A stretch of DNA of 41,759 nt from a bacterium (GCA_030535455.1 JAUNJY010000036.1:1-41759); one strand, 5' to 3'. Counted from the stretch's first letter, positions 16,437 to 26,335 are shown. Notes: generated by a model not told the origin, from the letters alone. A program made the numbers and translations.

Positions 16437-17717
16437 ATGGATAAGTTCTATAATTCAGTTCGCCTAGATGCTGATAAGTGTATGGGATGCATTAACTGCA
16501 TTAAGCGATGTCCAACACAGGCAATCCGCGTACGTAATGGGAAGGCAGTAATTACAAGGGAGTTTTGTATTGATTGTGGAGAATGTATTCGGATCTGTCC
16601 GCATCATGCAAAGCTTGCTACCTATGATAGCATGGATATCTTAAACCAATATAAGTATACAGTCGCATTGCCGGCACCAAGCCTGTATGCACAATTTAAC
16701 AATCTTGATGACATTAATATCATATTAACAGCTCTTTTAAAGCTTGGATTTGATGAAGTTTATGAAGTAAGCGGGGCAGCGGAAATTGTCTCGGAACTAT
16801 CGCGTAAATATGTTGCAGACCATAAGGAGTTATGGCCGATTATCAGTACAGCATGTCCATCAGTGGTACGCCTGATACGGGTACGGTTTCCAAATCTGAT
16901 TGAACATCTGCTTCCAATCAGTGCACCCGTAGACCTGGCAGCTTCTATCGTTAAGAAAAAGGTAATGGAAAAGACAAAGCTTCCTAGAAGTGATATTGGA
17001 ATTATCTTTATTTCACCATGTCCTGCAAAAGTGACTGCCAAGTATTCTCCGTTAGGAATTGATAAGAGCAATATTGATGCTGTACTTGCAATTAAGGAGG
17101 TGTACCCTAAGTTGCTTCCTCTTATGAAGGAGGTAAGAAATGATGTTGAGGAGCTTGCCATTGCTGGAAAAATCGGTATTTCATGGGGAAGCACCGGTGG
17201 CGAGGCAGCAGGACTCTTAACCGATAATTATCTGGCAGCGGATGGAATTGAAAATGTAATTCGTGTATTAGAGGACATTGAGGATCAAAAGTTTACCAAC
17301 TTGGAATTTATTGAATTAAATGCCTGCAATGGAGGATGTGTTGGCGGGGTACTTACAGTTGAAAACCCCTTTGTGGCAAAGGTTAAGCTTAAGCGCTTAA
17401 GAAAGTATATGCCAGTAGCATGTGTAAGGCTTAATTCTAAACCCCCTGAGAATGCATATTGGAATACCAGCGTCCAATATGAGCCGGTATTTAAGCTGGG
17501 AGAGAATTTAAAAGAAGGAATAATGCTAGGAGCCGAGGTAGAGGAAATCTTAAGCAGACTGCCAGGATTAGATTGTGGGTCCTGTGGGGCACCAACTTGT
17601 CGGGCACTTGCAGAAGATGTGGTTCGTGGTGTGGCAAAGGAAAAAGACTGCATTCATATCTTACGAGAATATATCCATAAGATATCCAATGAAATCAACA
17701 GGCTTGATCAAGAATAG
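16437..17717 (+). CDS. H-cluster protein related to sensory [FeFe] hydrogenases (no PAS domain)
   Basis: 426 residues from the ATG at 16437, after AAAGGAG. A TTG at 16422 precedes that ribosome site and is rejected. It starts with two [4Fe-4S] motifs (CMGCINCIKRC, CIDCGECIRIC). The H-cluster domain keeps all four cluster cysteines, C140, C195, C297 and C301, but L1 reads STACPS with A139 in place of the proton-donating Cys, L2 is SPCPAK and L3 is ACNGGCVGG. A further Fe-S motif, CGSCGAPTC, lies near residue 385, ahead of a short helical tail. Ala at that L1 place is known from the Thermotoga maritima sensory enzyme HydS. Slow or signalling turnover is therefore more likely than bulk H2 production. 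Confidence 0.85.
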   Translation: MDKFYNSVRLDADKCMGCINCIKRCPTQAIRVRNGKAVITREFCIDCGECIRICPHHAKLATYDSMDILNQYKYTVALPAPSLYAQFNNLDDINIILTALLKLGFDEVYEVSGAAEIVSELSRKYVADHKELWPIISTACPSVVRLIRVRFPNLIEHLLPISAPVDLAASIVKKKVMEKTKLPRSDIGIIFISPCPAKVTAKYSPLGIDKSNIDAVLAIKEVYPKLLPLMKEVRNDVEELAIAGKIGISWGSTGGEAAGLLTDNYLAADGIENVIRVLEDIEDQKFTNLEFIELNACNGGCVGGVLTVENPFVAKVKLKRLRKYMPVACVRLNSKPPENAYWNTSVQYEPVFKLGENLKEGIMLGAEVEEILSRLPGLDCGSCGAPTCRALAEDVVRGVAKEKDCIHILREYIHKISNEINRLDQE

Positions 17718-17728
17718 GAGGATATAGG

Positions 17729-18064
17729 TTGACAGTTAAGGAGTTAATTGAGAGTGGCAAATTTCATGTGATTAATGACCAAGGGGATTGTACCAAGGAA
17801 ATCACAGTACCATTTTGCTGCGACTTATTAAGCATCGCTATGAGCAAAGCACCTGCCGGAGCAGCTTGGGTTACCGTTATGGGAAATGTGAATACGATTG
17901 CTGTTGCATCACTTACTGAAGTCTCTGTATTAATACTTGCGCAAGGTATGAAGCTGGATGAATTTGCATTGAAGAAGGCAAGGAGTCAGAACATCATAGT
18001 GCTGGCGTCTTCTATGCCGATCTTTGAAGCGGCGTACTGGATTTATAAACAGATGCATGACTAG
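17729..18064 (+). CDS. DRTGG-domain-like protein, second copy
   Basis: 111 residues. The TTG start is supported by AGGAGG seven bases upstream and an 11-base gap after the H-cluster gene. It is similar in length and pattern to the protein at 15638 (TVKELIESGKFHVIN, then WVTVMGNVNTIAVASLTEVSVLILAQG and NIIVLASSMPIFEAAYWIY), so the two look like paralogues. They might form a heterodimer or bind two related ligands. The last eight bases overlap the start of the PHP gene (ATGACTAG). Confidence 0.7.
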   Translation: MTVKELIESGKFHVINDQGDCTKEITVPFCCDLLSIAMSKAPAGAAWVTVMGNVNTIAVASLTEVSVLILAQGMKLDEFALKKARSQNIIVLASSMPIFEAAYWIYKQMHD

Positions 18065-18779
18065 ATTGGCATATGACCTACATATCCATTCCTGCCTGTC
18101 ACCTTGCGCAGATGATGACATGACACCAGCAAACATAGTAGGAATGGCATCAATTAAGGAACTAGATGTAATTGCGCTTACGGACCATAACAGCTGTAAA
18201 AACTGTAAGGCACTTATGGAGTGGTCAAAACAGTATGGTATTTTAGCACTGCCTGGAATGGAACTGACAACACAGGAAGAGGTGCACGTATTATGCCTGT
18301 TCTCATCATTGGAAAGTGCAGTTCAGTTTGACTCTTATGTCTACTCCAGGCTAGGCATGATAAAAAATGACAGCGAGATTTTTGGAAATCAGTTTTTGTA
18401 TAATGAAAAGGATGAAAAAGCGGGAGAAGAGGGGCGCTTGTTAATTCAAAGCACGTCCATCCGCTTTGATGAAGTATATCATCTTATGCAGCAGTATGAT
18501 GGGGTTATGATACCGGCACATATTGATAAGAATGCCAACAGCCTGCTATATAATCTGGGGTTTATTCCAGAGAAAAGCAAGTTTAGGTGTGTGGAAATAT
18601 CCAATTTACAGAACAAAAAGCAGTTATGCGAGGAACAGGAGTATTTAAGGGCCATAAGAGTTATATCAAACTCAGACGCTCATTATCTGACTGATATAAA
18701 CGAGCCAAAGAACTGGATGGAAGTCGAGGAGCCCACCATTGATGGGGTAATGGATTGGTTGAGAAATACTAGGAATTGA
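18057..18779 (+). CDS. PHP-domain metal-dependent phosphoesterase-like protein
   Basis: 240 residues from the ATG at 18057 that overlaps the previous stop. The earlier frame start at 18024 lies inside the preceding gene. The PHP motifs are present in order: DLHIHSCLSPCADDD, LTDHNS, PGMELTT, VHVLCLF, PAHIDK and SNSDAHYL, giving the histidine and aspartate ligands of a multi-metal site. PHP enzymes hydrolyse phosphoesters or nucleotides (histidinol phosphate, 3'-5' nucleotides, DNA ends). The substrate here cannot be read from sequence. Its conserved company with sensory hydrogenases suggests turnover of a signal nucleotide or a phosphate on a partner, which is inference only. Confidence 0.85.
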   Translation: MTRLAYDLHIHSCLSPCADDDMTPANIVGMASIKELDVIALTDHNSCKNCKALMEWSKQYGILALPGMELTTQEEVHVLCLFSSLESAVQFDSYVYSRLGMIKNDSEIFGNQFLYNEKDEKAGEEGRLLIQSTSIRFDEVYHLMQQYDGVMIPAHIDKNANSLLYNLGFIPEKSKFRCVEISNLQNKKQLCEEQEYLRAIRVISNSDAHYLTDINEPKNWMEVEEPTIDGVMDWLRNTRN

Positions 18780-18823
18780 CATTTATTAGGAATGGTAAAA
18801 ATGGTAGAATAGGGGGGATTAGA

Positions 18824-19069
18824 TTGGATATTACAATATGCATCGGAAGTTCCTGTCATTTAAAAGGTTCACGAGAAATTGTCAGTGAGCTGCAACGGCT
18901 CTTAAAGGAGCATGGCCTTCAGGATCAGGTTGAGCTTAATGGATCATTTTGCATGGGGCAATGTGTAAAGGGAGTCTGTACAAAGATTGATGGAAAGCTA
19001 TTTTCTTTGTCACCAGAGGATACGGATTCATTTTTTGAGAATGAAGTGCTTAGGAGGCTGAATGGATGA
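18824..19069 (+). CDS. Small NuoE/HydC-like [2Fe-2S] protein
   Basis: 81 residues from the TTG at 18824, six bases after a run GGGGGG. A longer frame from a TTG at 18776 has a poorly spaced site. The protein is a stand-alone thioredoxin-fold [2Fe-2S] domain with CIGSSCHLKG and CMGQCVKGVC, equivalent to the C-terminal half of HydC. It overlaps the HydS start by four bases (ATGA), so it probably supplies or takes electrons directly from HydS. Confidence 0.85.
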   Translation: MDITICIGSSCHLKGSREIVSELQRLLKEHGLQDQVELNGSFCMGQCVKGVCTKIDGKLFSLSPEDTDSFFENEVLRRLNG

Positions 19070-20799
19070 ATGTAATTGGCTTCAGAGAGGCTCGCTGTAA
19101 GAATTGTTATAAATGTGTTCGTATTTGTGAGGTTAAAGCAATTGTAGTAAAAGATCAGCAGGCACAAATTCGTGATGACCTTTGTATTCTTTGCGGGCAT
19201 TGTCTTGATGCCTGTCCTCAAAATGCCAAGACATTAATCAGTGATCTTGATCGGGTAAAGGAATTTATCCGAAGTAAAAAGACAACGATCATATCTTTGG
19301 CACCCTCCTATCTTGGAATTATGAAGTATAAGAAAGTCGGGCAGGTAGTGACGGCCTTAAAGAGACTGGGATTTACAGAGGTAAGGGAGACTTCAGAGGG
19401 AGCAGCATATGTGACAAGAGAGTATGTAAGGCTTCTTGAAGAGGGGAAAATGAAGAATATCATTACTACATGTTGTCCCAGTGCCAATGACTTGATTGAA
19501 ATATATTATCCAAGCCTGACAAATGATATGGCACCAGTAGTCTCTCCTATGATTGCCCATGGAAGACTGATAAAGGAACAGCTTGGAGAAGAGGTTAAGG
19601 TAGTATTCTTAGGTCCATGCATTGCAAAGAAGCGGGAAGCACTGGGGGATGGCCGAACGGCAGGTGCCGTGGATGCAGTCATAAATTTTACGGAGGTTGA
19701 GGAATGGCTTAAGGAGGAGAAAATTGAGATTTCTAGCTTAAGCGAGACGGAGTTTGACAATAAAAATCCGGAAGTAAATAGGTTGTATCCAATTACAAGC
19801 GGAGTGCTGTCTTCGGTCGTAGCTTCCTCAACAAGAGATCATTATCGCAAGTTTTATGTCCATGGGTTAAGAAACTGTATTGAGCTTCTTAAGAGTATGG
19901 AGAAGGGTGAGGTAGAGGATTGTTTTATTGAACTGAATGTATGTAATGGCGGATGTATCAAGGGGCCTGCAGTGGATACTTCTTATATCTCCAGATTTAA
20001 GGTGAAGCTGGACATGGAAGAATCAATACCAAAAACTCCTGCAGGAGATGGATTTTTTAATTCAGATACAGAGCTTTCATTTAAGAAGACATTTACACCT
20101 CGTAAAAGTAAGGATCCAATTCCTACGGATGAACAAATTCGTGCCATCCTGAAGAAGATTGGGAAAAATGATCCAAGCCATGAGTTAAATTGTGGAGCGT
20201 GTGGCTATTCTTCCTGCAGAGAAAAGGCAATTGCCGTATTCCAAGGAAAGGCAGAGCTTAGCATGTGCATCCCTTATATGCATGATAAGGCAAGTTCCAT
20301 GGCAAATGTGGTGATGGATACCACGCCCAATATCATTATCATGGTAGATTCGGATATGAAGATTGTGGAGTATAATGCAGCAGCAGAGGTATATTTCCAT
20401 TATTCAAAGGAGCAGGCATTGTCCATGTATCTGTATGAAATTGTTGACCACAGTGATTTTCAGTATGTACTGGATACCAGGTCTAGAATTTTAGGCAAAA
20501 AGGTGACTTATAAGGAGTTTGGAGTGACCACGCTGCAGAATATCGTTTATGTTCCAGATCAAAACAACGTACTTGGAATTATGGTAGATATCACGGCAGA
20601 AGAAGAGAAAGAATTAAAGGCATATGAAGTTAAGATGGATACCATTGAGATGGCCCAGAAGGTCATTGACAAGCAGATGATGGTGGCTCAGGAGATCGCA
20701 GGATTACTTGGAGAGACCACAGCAGAGACCAAGGTAACATTAACCAAGCTACGTGATACCATTTTATATGATGGAGAGGAACATCACGTAGATCAGTAA
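19066..20799 (+). CDS. hydS: Sensory [FeFe] hydrogenase HydS with PAS domain (group C type)
   Basis: 577 residues, ATG overlapping the previous stop. It starts with two [4Fe-4S] motifs (CKNCYKCVRIC, CILCGHCLDAC). The H-cluster domain has L1 TTCCPS (C136, C137), L2 GPCIAKK (C185) and L3 VCNGGCIKGPA (C293, C297). An extra Fe-S motif, CGACGYSSC, lies around residue 380, then a PAS domain (about 415-515, MDTTPNIIIMVDSDMKIVEYN) and a C-terminal helix. The PAS domain in place of electron-transfer modules is the hallmark of HydS, thought to sense H2 or redox state and signal to a downstream partner. The phosphatase gene follows immediately, which fits the phosphatase-linked subgroup. Confidence 0.93.
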   Translation: MNVIGFREARCKNCYKCVRICEVKAIVVKDQQAQIRDDLCILCGHCLDACPQNAKTLISDLDRVKEFIRSKKTTIISLAPSYLGIMKYKKVGQVVTALKRLGFTEVRETSEGAAYVTREYVRLLEEGKMKNIITTCCPSANDLIEIYYPSLTNDMAPVVSPMIAHGRLIKEQLGEEVKVVFLGPCIAKKREALGDGRTAGAVDAVINFTEVEEWLKEEKIEISSLSETEFDNKNPEVNRLYPITSGVLSSVVASSTRDHYRKFYVHGLRNCIELLKSMEKGEVEDCFIELNVCNGGCIKGPAVDTSYISRFKVKLDMEESIPKTPAGDGFFNSDTELSFKKTFTPRKSKDPIPTDEQIRAILKKIGKNDPSHELNCGACGYSSCREKAIAVFQGKAELSMCIPYMHDKASSMANVVMDTTPNIIIMVDSDMKIVEYNAAAEVYFHYSKEQALSMYLYEIVDHSDFQYVLDTRSRILGKKVTYKEFGVTTLQNIVYVPDQNNVLGIMVDITAEEEKELKAYEVKMDTIEMAQKVIDKQMMVAQEIAGLLGETTAETKVTLTKLRDTILYDGEEHHVDQ

Positions 20800-20827
20800 A
20801 CTACAGTTGAGAGAGGAACAAGTCAGA

Positions 20828-22000
20828 ATGGGTGTAAATGTTGATATCTCTTATAAAAGCTTAAATAAGCATGAGGAAGAGTTATGTGGGGATAAGGTTG
20901 AATTATTGAAGACAAATGATTCAGATATTATTATTCTTGCAGACGGAATGGGAAGTGGGGTAAAAGCAAATATATTGGCAACCCTGACTTCAAAAATCCT
21001 TGGAACTATGCTGATTAACGGAGCATCCTTGGAGGATTGTGTGGAGACGATTATTTTAACGCTTCCGGTATGTAAAATACGTCAGGTGGCATATTCTACA
21101 TTTAGCATCTTACAGATTTATCATTCTGGAGAAGCCTATCTTGTGGAGTTTGATAATCCAAGCTGTATCTTTATCCGAGAAGGAAAGCTGGTGCAGATAC
21201 CATTTAAGGAACGCCTTATCCATGATAAGAAGATTAGAGAGTATCGTTGCAATGTTAGTTTAGGAGATTATTTTGTGCTGATGAGTGATGGAGTCGTACA
21301 TGCAGGAGTGGGAAAACTATTAAATTTCGGTTGGTCCTGGGAGAATGTTGCTGAGTATGCAGTAAATGCAGTTAAGACATGTGCGACGGCAGACCGATTG
21401 GTTACCGCTCTTTCAGATGCCTGTGATGAGCTTTATATGCAGTCACCGGGAGACGACACGACGGTAGCAGTTGCAAAGGTGACGGACAAGAAAGTGGTAG
21501 GACTACTTACAGGACCTCCTGTAAATCCAGAGGATGATCAAAGGATGATACAGGACTTTATGGAACAGGAAGGCAAGAAGGTAGTCTGTGGAGGAACGAC
21601 TGCAAATATTATTTCAAGAGAATTACAACGTGGGATTACAACTTCCCTTGAGTATCTAGATCCAAATGTTCCGCCAATTGCACATATTGTTGGAATTGAT
21701 CTGGTAACAGAAGGAGTGCTAACGCTGACAAAGACGCTGCACCTATTAAAAAAATATGCCAATAATGAAGTGGATGAGGATTTTTTCATCCAGCTGGATC
21801 AGAAAAATGGTGCTGCCATGGTTGCCAAAATCATTATTGAAGAGTGCAGTGATTTATATCTTTATGTTGGACGTGCCATCAATGTTGCACATCAAAATCC
21901 AGAGTTGCCATTTGACCTTAGTATTCGAATGAATTTGGTACATCAGATTGAGACGGTAGTAAAGGAAATGGGGAAACAAATTACAATTAAGTATTACTAA
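20828..22000 (+). CDS. SpoIIE/PP2C-family serine phosphatase
   Basis: 390 residues from the ATG at 20828 with GAGAGG upstream. A TTG at 20807 precedes that site and is less likely. The N-terminal ~220 residues hold the PP2C signature: ILADGMGSG, then LMSDGVVHAG and GDDTTVAVAKV, whose aspartates bind two metal ions. The C-terminal ~165 residues (from about KKVVGLLTGPPVNPEDDQ) form a conserved extension of unknown role. PP2C phosphatases of this type dephosphorylate phosphoserine antagonists in partner-switching modules. Here its activity is probably set by HydS, encoded 28 bases upstream. No membrane segments are present, so it is cytosolic. Confidence 0.87.
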   Translation: MGVNVDISYKSLNKHEEELCGDKVELLKTNDSDIIILADGMGSGVKANILATLTSKILGTMLINGASLEDCVETIILTLPVCKIRQVAYSTFSILQIYHSGEAYLVEFDNPSCIFIREGKLVQIPFKERLIHDKKIREYRCNVSLGDYFVLMSDGVVHAGVGKLLNFGWSWENVAEYAVNAVKTCATADRLVTALSDACDELYMQSPGDDTTVAVAKVTDKKVVGLLTGPPVNPEDDQRMIQDFMEQEGKKVVCGGTTANIISRELQRGITTSLEYLDPNVPPIAHIVGIDLVTEGVLTLTKTLHLLKKYANNEVDEDFFIQLDQKNGAAMVAKIIIEECSDLYLYVGRAINVAHQNPELPFDLSIRMNLVHQIETVVKEMGKQITIKYY

Positions 22001-22013
22001 TGGAGGAAGAAAC

Positions 22014-23471
22014 ATGTTAGGAGAAAATGCAAAGTTAGGGAATATTAAACATGAGGTACTTTTTCAAGTTGCAAAGGCAGCATTCGCAGGGAAGTTAGAA
22101 GAAGTAAGAGATCGAATTCCATTTGATATGATTGAAGGACCTCAGGCAAATTTTAGATGCTGTATCTACAGAGAACGAGAAATTATCAGGCAGAGAGTAC
22201 GTTTGGCAGAAGGAAAGCCAACTAACGAAAGTATGGATGATCAGAACATCATTCAAGTAATCAACTCTGCCTGCGAGGGTTGTCCAATTACAAGATTTAC
22301 AGTAACGGATAACTGCCAGAAATGTATTAGTAAGAAGTGCCAGCAAGCCTGTAAGTTTGGTGCCATTTCCATGACAAAGGATAGGGCTTATATTGACCCT
22401 TCGAAATGCAAAGAGTGTGGAAAGTGTTCCGAGGCTTGTCCTTACAATGCCATTGCTGATTTGCAGAGACCATGTAAAAAGGCATGTCCTGTAGACGCCA
22501 TTTCATGGGATAAATATAAGATTATACATATTGATGAAGAAAAGTGCATAACCTGCGGCCAGTGTATTATCAGCTGTCCATTTGGTGCAATTGGAGATCG
22601 ATCTTTTATTGTAGATGTAATTAATTTAATTAATTCAGGAAGGCCAGTATATGCTTGCGTTGCACCGGCAATTGAGGGTCAATTTGGTAAAGACGTAACC
22701 ATCGGAGTACTTCATGAAGCAATTAAGGAATTAGGTTTTAAGGACATGTATGAGGTTGCCCTAGGTGCAGACTTAGTTGCAGAGTCGGAGGCAAAAGAGT
22801 GGATGGAAGGATATGAACAGGGAAAGAAGATGACAACATCCTGTTGTCCTGCTTTTGTAAATATGATTAAAAAGCATTATCCACAGCTAATTGAAAATGT
22901 GTCTACCACCGTTTCTCCAATGGCAGCAACAGCTCGCTTTATTAAGAATATCGACCCGGAAGCAGTGGTAGTATTTATTGGACCTTGCATTGCGAAAAAA
23001 GGAGAAGTATTAGATAGCGTAGCAGACACTAACTCAGATTATGCATTGACATTTGAAGAGCTAAATGCCATGTTCCGTGCAAAGGAGATTGACCTTAAGA
23101 AGTTCCATGGAGAGATGCAGCAAGGAAGCATTTATGGAAAACGTTTTTCACAGTCTGGAGGCGTAACAGCAGCAGTAATAGAAGCATTAAAGGAAATGAA
23201 TGAGAGTACCAATGTGAAGGTAAAACAATGTAACGGTGCAGCAGAATGTAAGAAAGGTCTGTTATTGCTGAAGATTGGAAGGCTTCCAGAAGACTTTATC
23301 GAGGGAATGGCTTGTGAAGGCGGATGTATGAAGGGCCCAGGTAATTTGTCAAGTGACCTGATGACGGCTAAGAATAGGGAAACATTACTTGCCGAGGCAG
23401 ATTCTCGGAGCATTCAGGAGAATATTGAGCAGCAAAATGCAGGGGGAGTTGAGCTGCATCGACATAAATAG
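22014..23471 (+). CDS. Group B-type monomeric [FeFe] hydrogenase
   Basis: 485 residues, ATG after GGAGGAAG, 13 bases after the phosphatase gene. The N-terminal ~85 residues are unassigned. Then come a set of Fe-S motifs (CEGCPITRF, CQKCISKKCQQAC, CKECGKCSEAC, CKKAC, CITCGQCIISC) and an H-cluster domain with L1 TSCCPA (C277, C278), L2 GPCIAKK (C325) and L3 ACEGGCMKGPG (C434, C438). This fits group B, common in clostridia and presumed ferredoxin-linked but biochemically little studied. All catalytic cysteines are present, so it may be the active output of the sensory operon. No clear terminator separates it from glpK. Confidence 0.9.
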   Translation: MLGENAKLGNIKHEVLFQVAKAAFAGKLEEVRDRIPFDMIEGPQANFRCCIYREREIIRQRVRLAEGKPTNESMDDQNIIQVINSACEGCPITRFTVTDNCQKCISKKCQQACKFGAISMTKDRAYIDPSKCKECGKCSEACPYNAIADLQRPCKKACPVDAISWDKYKIIHIDEEKCITCGQCIISCPFGAIGDRSFIVDVINLINSGRPVYACVAPAIEGQFGKDVTIGVLHEAIKELGFKDMYEVALGADLVAESEAKEWMEGYEQGKKMTTSCCPAFVNMIKKHYPQLIENVSTTVSPMAATARFIKNIDPEAVVVFIGPCIAKKGEVLDSVADTNSDYALTFEELNAMFRAKEIDLKKFHGEMQQGSIYGKRFSQSGGVTAAVIEALKEMNESTNVKVKQCNGAAECKKGLLLLKIGRLPEDFIEGMACEGGCMKGPGNLSSDLMTAKNRETLLAEADSRSIQENIEQQNAGGVELHRHK

Positions 23472-23557
23472 TGTAATCTGCATTAGACGTATGTTTTTCA
23501 GCCTAATTATGGTACACTAGGAGTAAACCGTATCATTCAGGTAAAGGAGATGTATGA

Positions 23558-25060
<1,503 letters not shown>

Positions 25061-25064
25061 AAAC

Positions 25065-25118
25065 AACTAAGAAAAGACCGTTTGCGCTAGTATCAGTGCA
25101 GCCGGTCTTTTCTTAGTT
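25065..25118. terminator. glpK terminator with nested hairpin
   Basis: AACTAAGAAAAGACCG (25065-25080) pairs perfectly with 25103-25118. The 22-base loop itself contains GCGCT/AGTGC. A and T tracts are within the stem. It may also serve the minus-strand gene ending at 25158. Confidence 0.75.
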
Positions 25119-25157
25119 TATAAAAATCCTGATCCCGATGACGGGACAGGAAACATA

Positions 25158-26126
25158 TTACTCGTTTTCTTTTGTGATGCCCCAGATAATTGTTGAGGAT
25201 ACACCGCACAAAATGCCTGCAACCGGATAAATAATAGCGGCACTTTCCCATCTGTCATAGCACATGCCAAGGATTAAAAAGACTACCGTGGCAATCAATA
25301 TAATTACACTATTGACGATGCCATAAATTCGCTCAGTCCTTTTCTGTAATGCCGTTTTTTCATTTTGTTTTAACAGTGTTTCATAGGGAGCCTTTTGGCA
25401 CCCGGTATGTACAAGCAGAAAGACAGCAAGGGTGATAATAAGTAGAAATGGGATACATGTTAGAGAGCTGTCTTTTTTTAAAATGGTATCTGTTATAAAG
25501 ATTGAGATTGGAGAAAGGATACATAAGACAACACCAAGAATGGTCATAGCAGTGTGCCGGCCTTGCTGTTGTTTTTGTGCCGTAATCAAATATTGCTTGG
25601 TGGCATCATCAAGATGTATTCCTTTTTCAATAAATTCATACTCTTTGGTCAAACTTCCAGAGTAGATAAACAGGGAAACAGCACAAGCAACCAAAACAAA
25701 TAAGGTAATAAGGGAAAGCATACTGTCTCCGTCGGCATCCAAAAGTATGGTCACTAGTTTTTCTTCGGCAAGACCTTGGAAAAGGCATACCATGGTAGCC
25801 CCTAAAATACATAAGGCGACACCAATTGATATGAGGACTCCAGTTTTTTTCTTTAGTGTCAGGTAAGATTGTACTTGTTCAAAACTCATGCTAGGGTTGG
25901 AACTGGCCCTTGAAGGAGATACGTCGAGTCCCTGTAAAAGTTCATCCACATTTCCAAATTCAGCAATAGTCTTTCCTACAGCTTCATTTTCAGAGTATCC
26001 TTGAGCTTTAAACTCCTGGTATTTGGAGAGCATGTTCTTGGTGATCGTTTCCTTTGTATGTAATACATCCATTGTCTTTGGCAGGTTGTAAAAGAGATTT
26101 TCAATATAGGCTTTAATTGCCTCCAT
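25158..26126 (-). CDS. Multi-pass membrane protein with N-terminal permease-prefix/HAAS-like domain
   Basis: 322 residues from the ATG at 26126. A GTG twelve bases upstream lies inside the AAAGGAG ribosome site. The first ~75 residues form a helical domain (EAIKAYIENLFYNLPKT...FGNVDELLQGL) of the type seen at the N terminus of many Firmicutes permeases and DUF1700/HAAS proteins. Five or six hydrophobic segments follow (about 98-118, 138-160, 195-215, 222-243, 272-292, 297-317). Such proteins are usually paired with a PadR regulator, but none is here. Its function is unknown, and transport or signalling at the membrane is possible. Confidence 0.65.
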   Translation of the reverse strand: MEAIKAYIENLFYNLPKTMDVLHTKETITKNMLSKYQEFKAQGYSENEAVGKTIAEFGNVDELLQGLDVSPSRASSNPSMSFEQVQSYLTLKKKTGVLISIGVALCILGATMVCLFQGLAEEKLVTILLDADGDSMLSLITLFVLVACAVSLFIYSGSLTKEYEFIEKGIHLDDATKQYLITAQKQQQGRHTAMTILGVVLCILSPISIFITDTILKKDSSLTCIPFLLIITLAVFLLVHTGCQKAPYETLLKQNEKTALQKRTERIYGIVNSVIILIATVVFLILGMCYDRWESAAIIYPVAGILCGVSSTIIWGITKENE

Positions 26127-26178
26127 TCTAATACACACTCCTTTTGATCATGATGAATAAGCCATCTGTTTCATGTAT

Positions 26179-26245
26179 AGTATACAACAAAAAAAGAGGG
26201 TTGTAATTAGCTAATGGGCTACTTGTAATTGTATTCAAATTACAA
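26179..26245. promoter_or_regulatory. Minus-strand promoter and TTGTAATT inverted repeats
   Basis: For the membrane protein gene, TATACT (26184-26179, minus) lies 17 bases from ATTACA (26207-26202). TTGTAATT occurs at 26201-26208 and again at 26223-26230, the latter forming a perfect eight-base inverted repeat with AATTACAA (26238-26245). Repeated half-sites around a promoter suggest a dimeric regulator. The remainder of the 26127-26437 gap holds only the asnS promoter and leader. Confidence 0.4.
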
Positions 26246-26335
26246 TCAATAAAGTACTAGACAGGAAAAAGATGGTTATATTAATAAAAATGGGCTAAGA
26301 AATTAATTTCCTTAAGTGAAAAACGGTCATAAGCC

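Noticed and set aside
20807-20827. TTG start for the SpoIIE-like phosphatase
   Set aside because: The GAGAGG site lies after it and serves the ATG at 20828.
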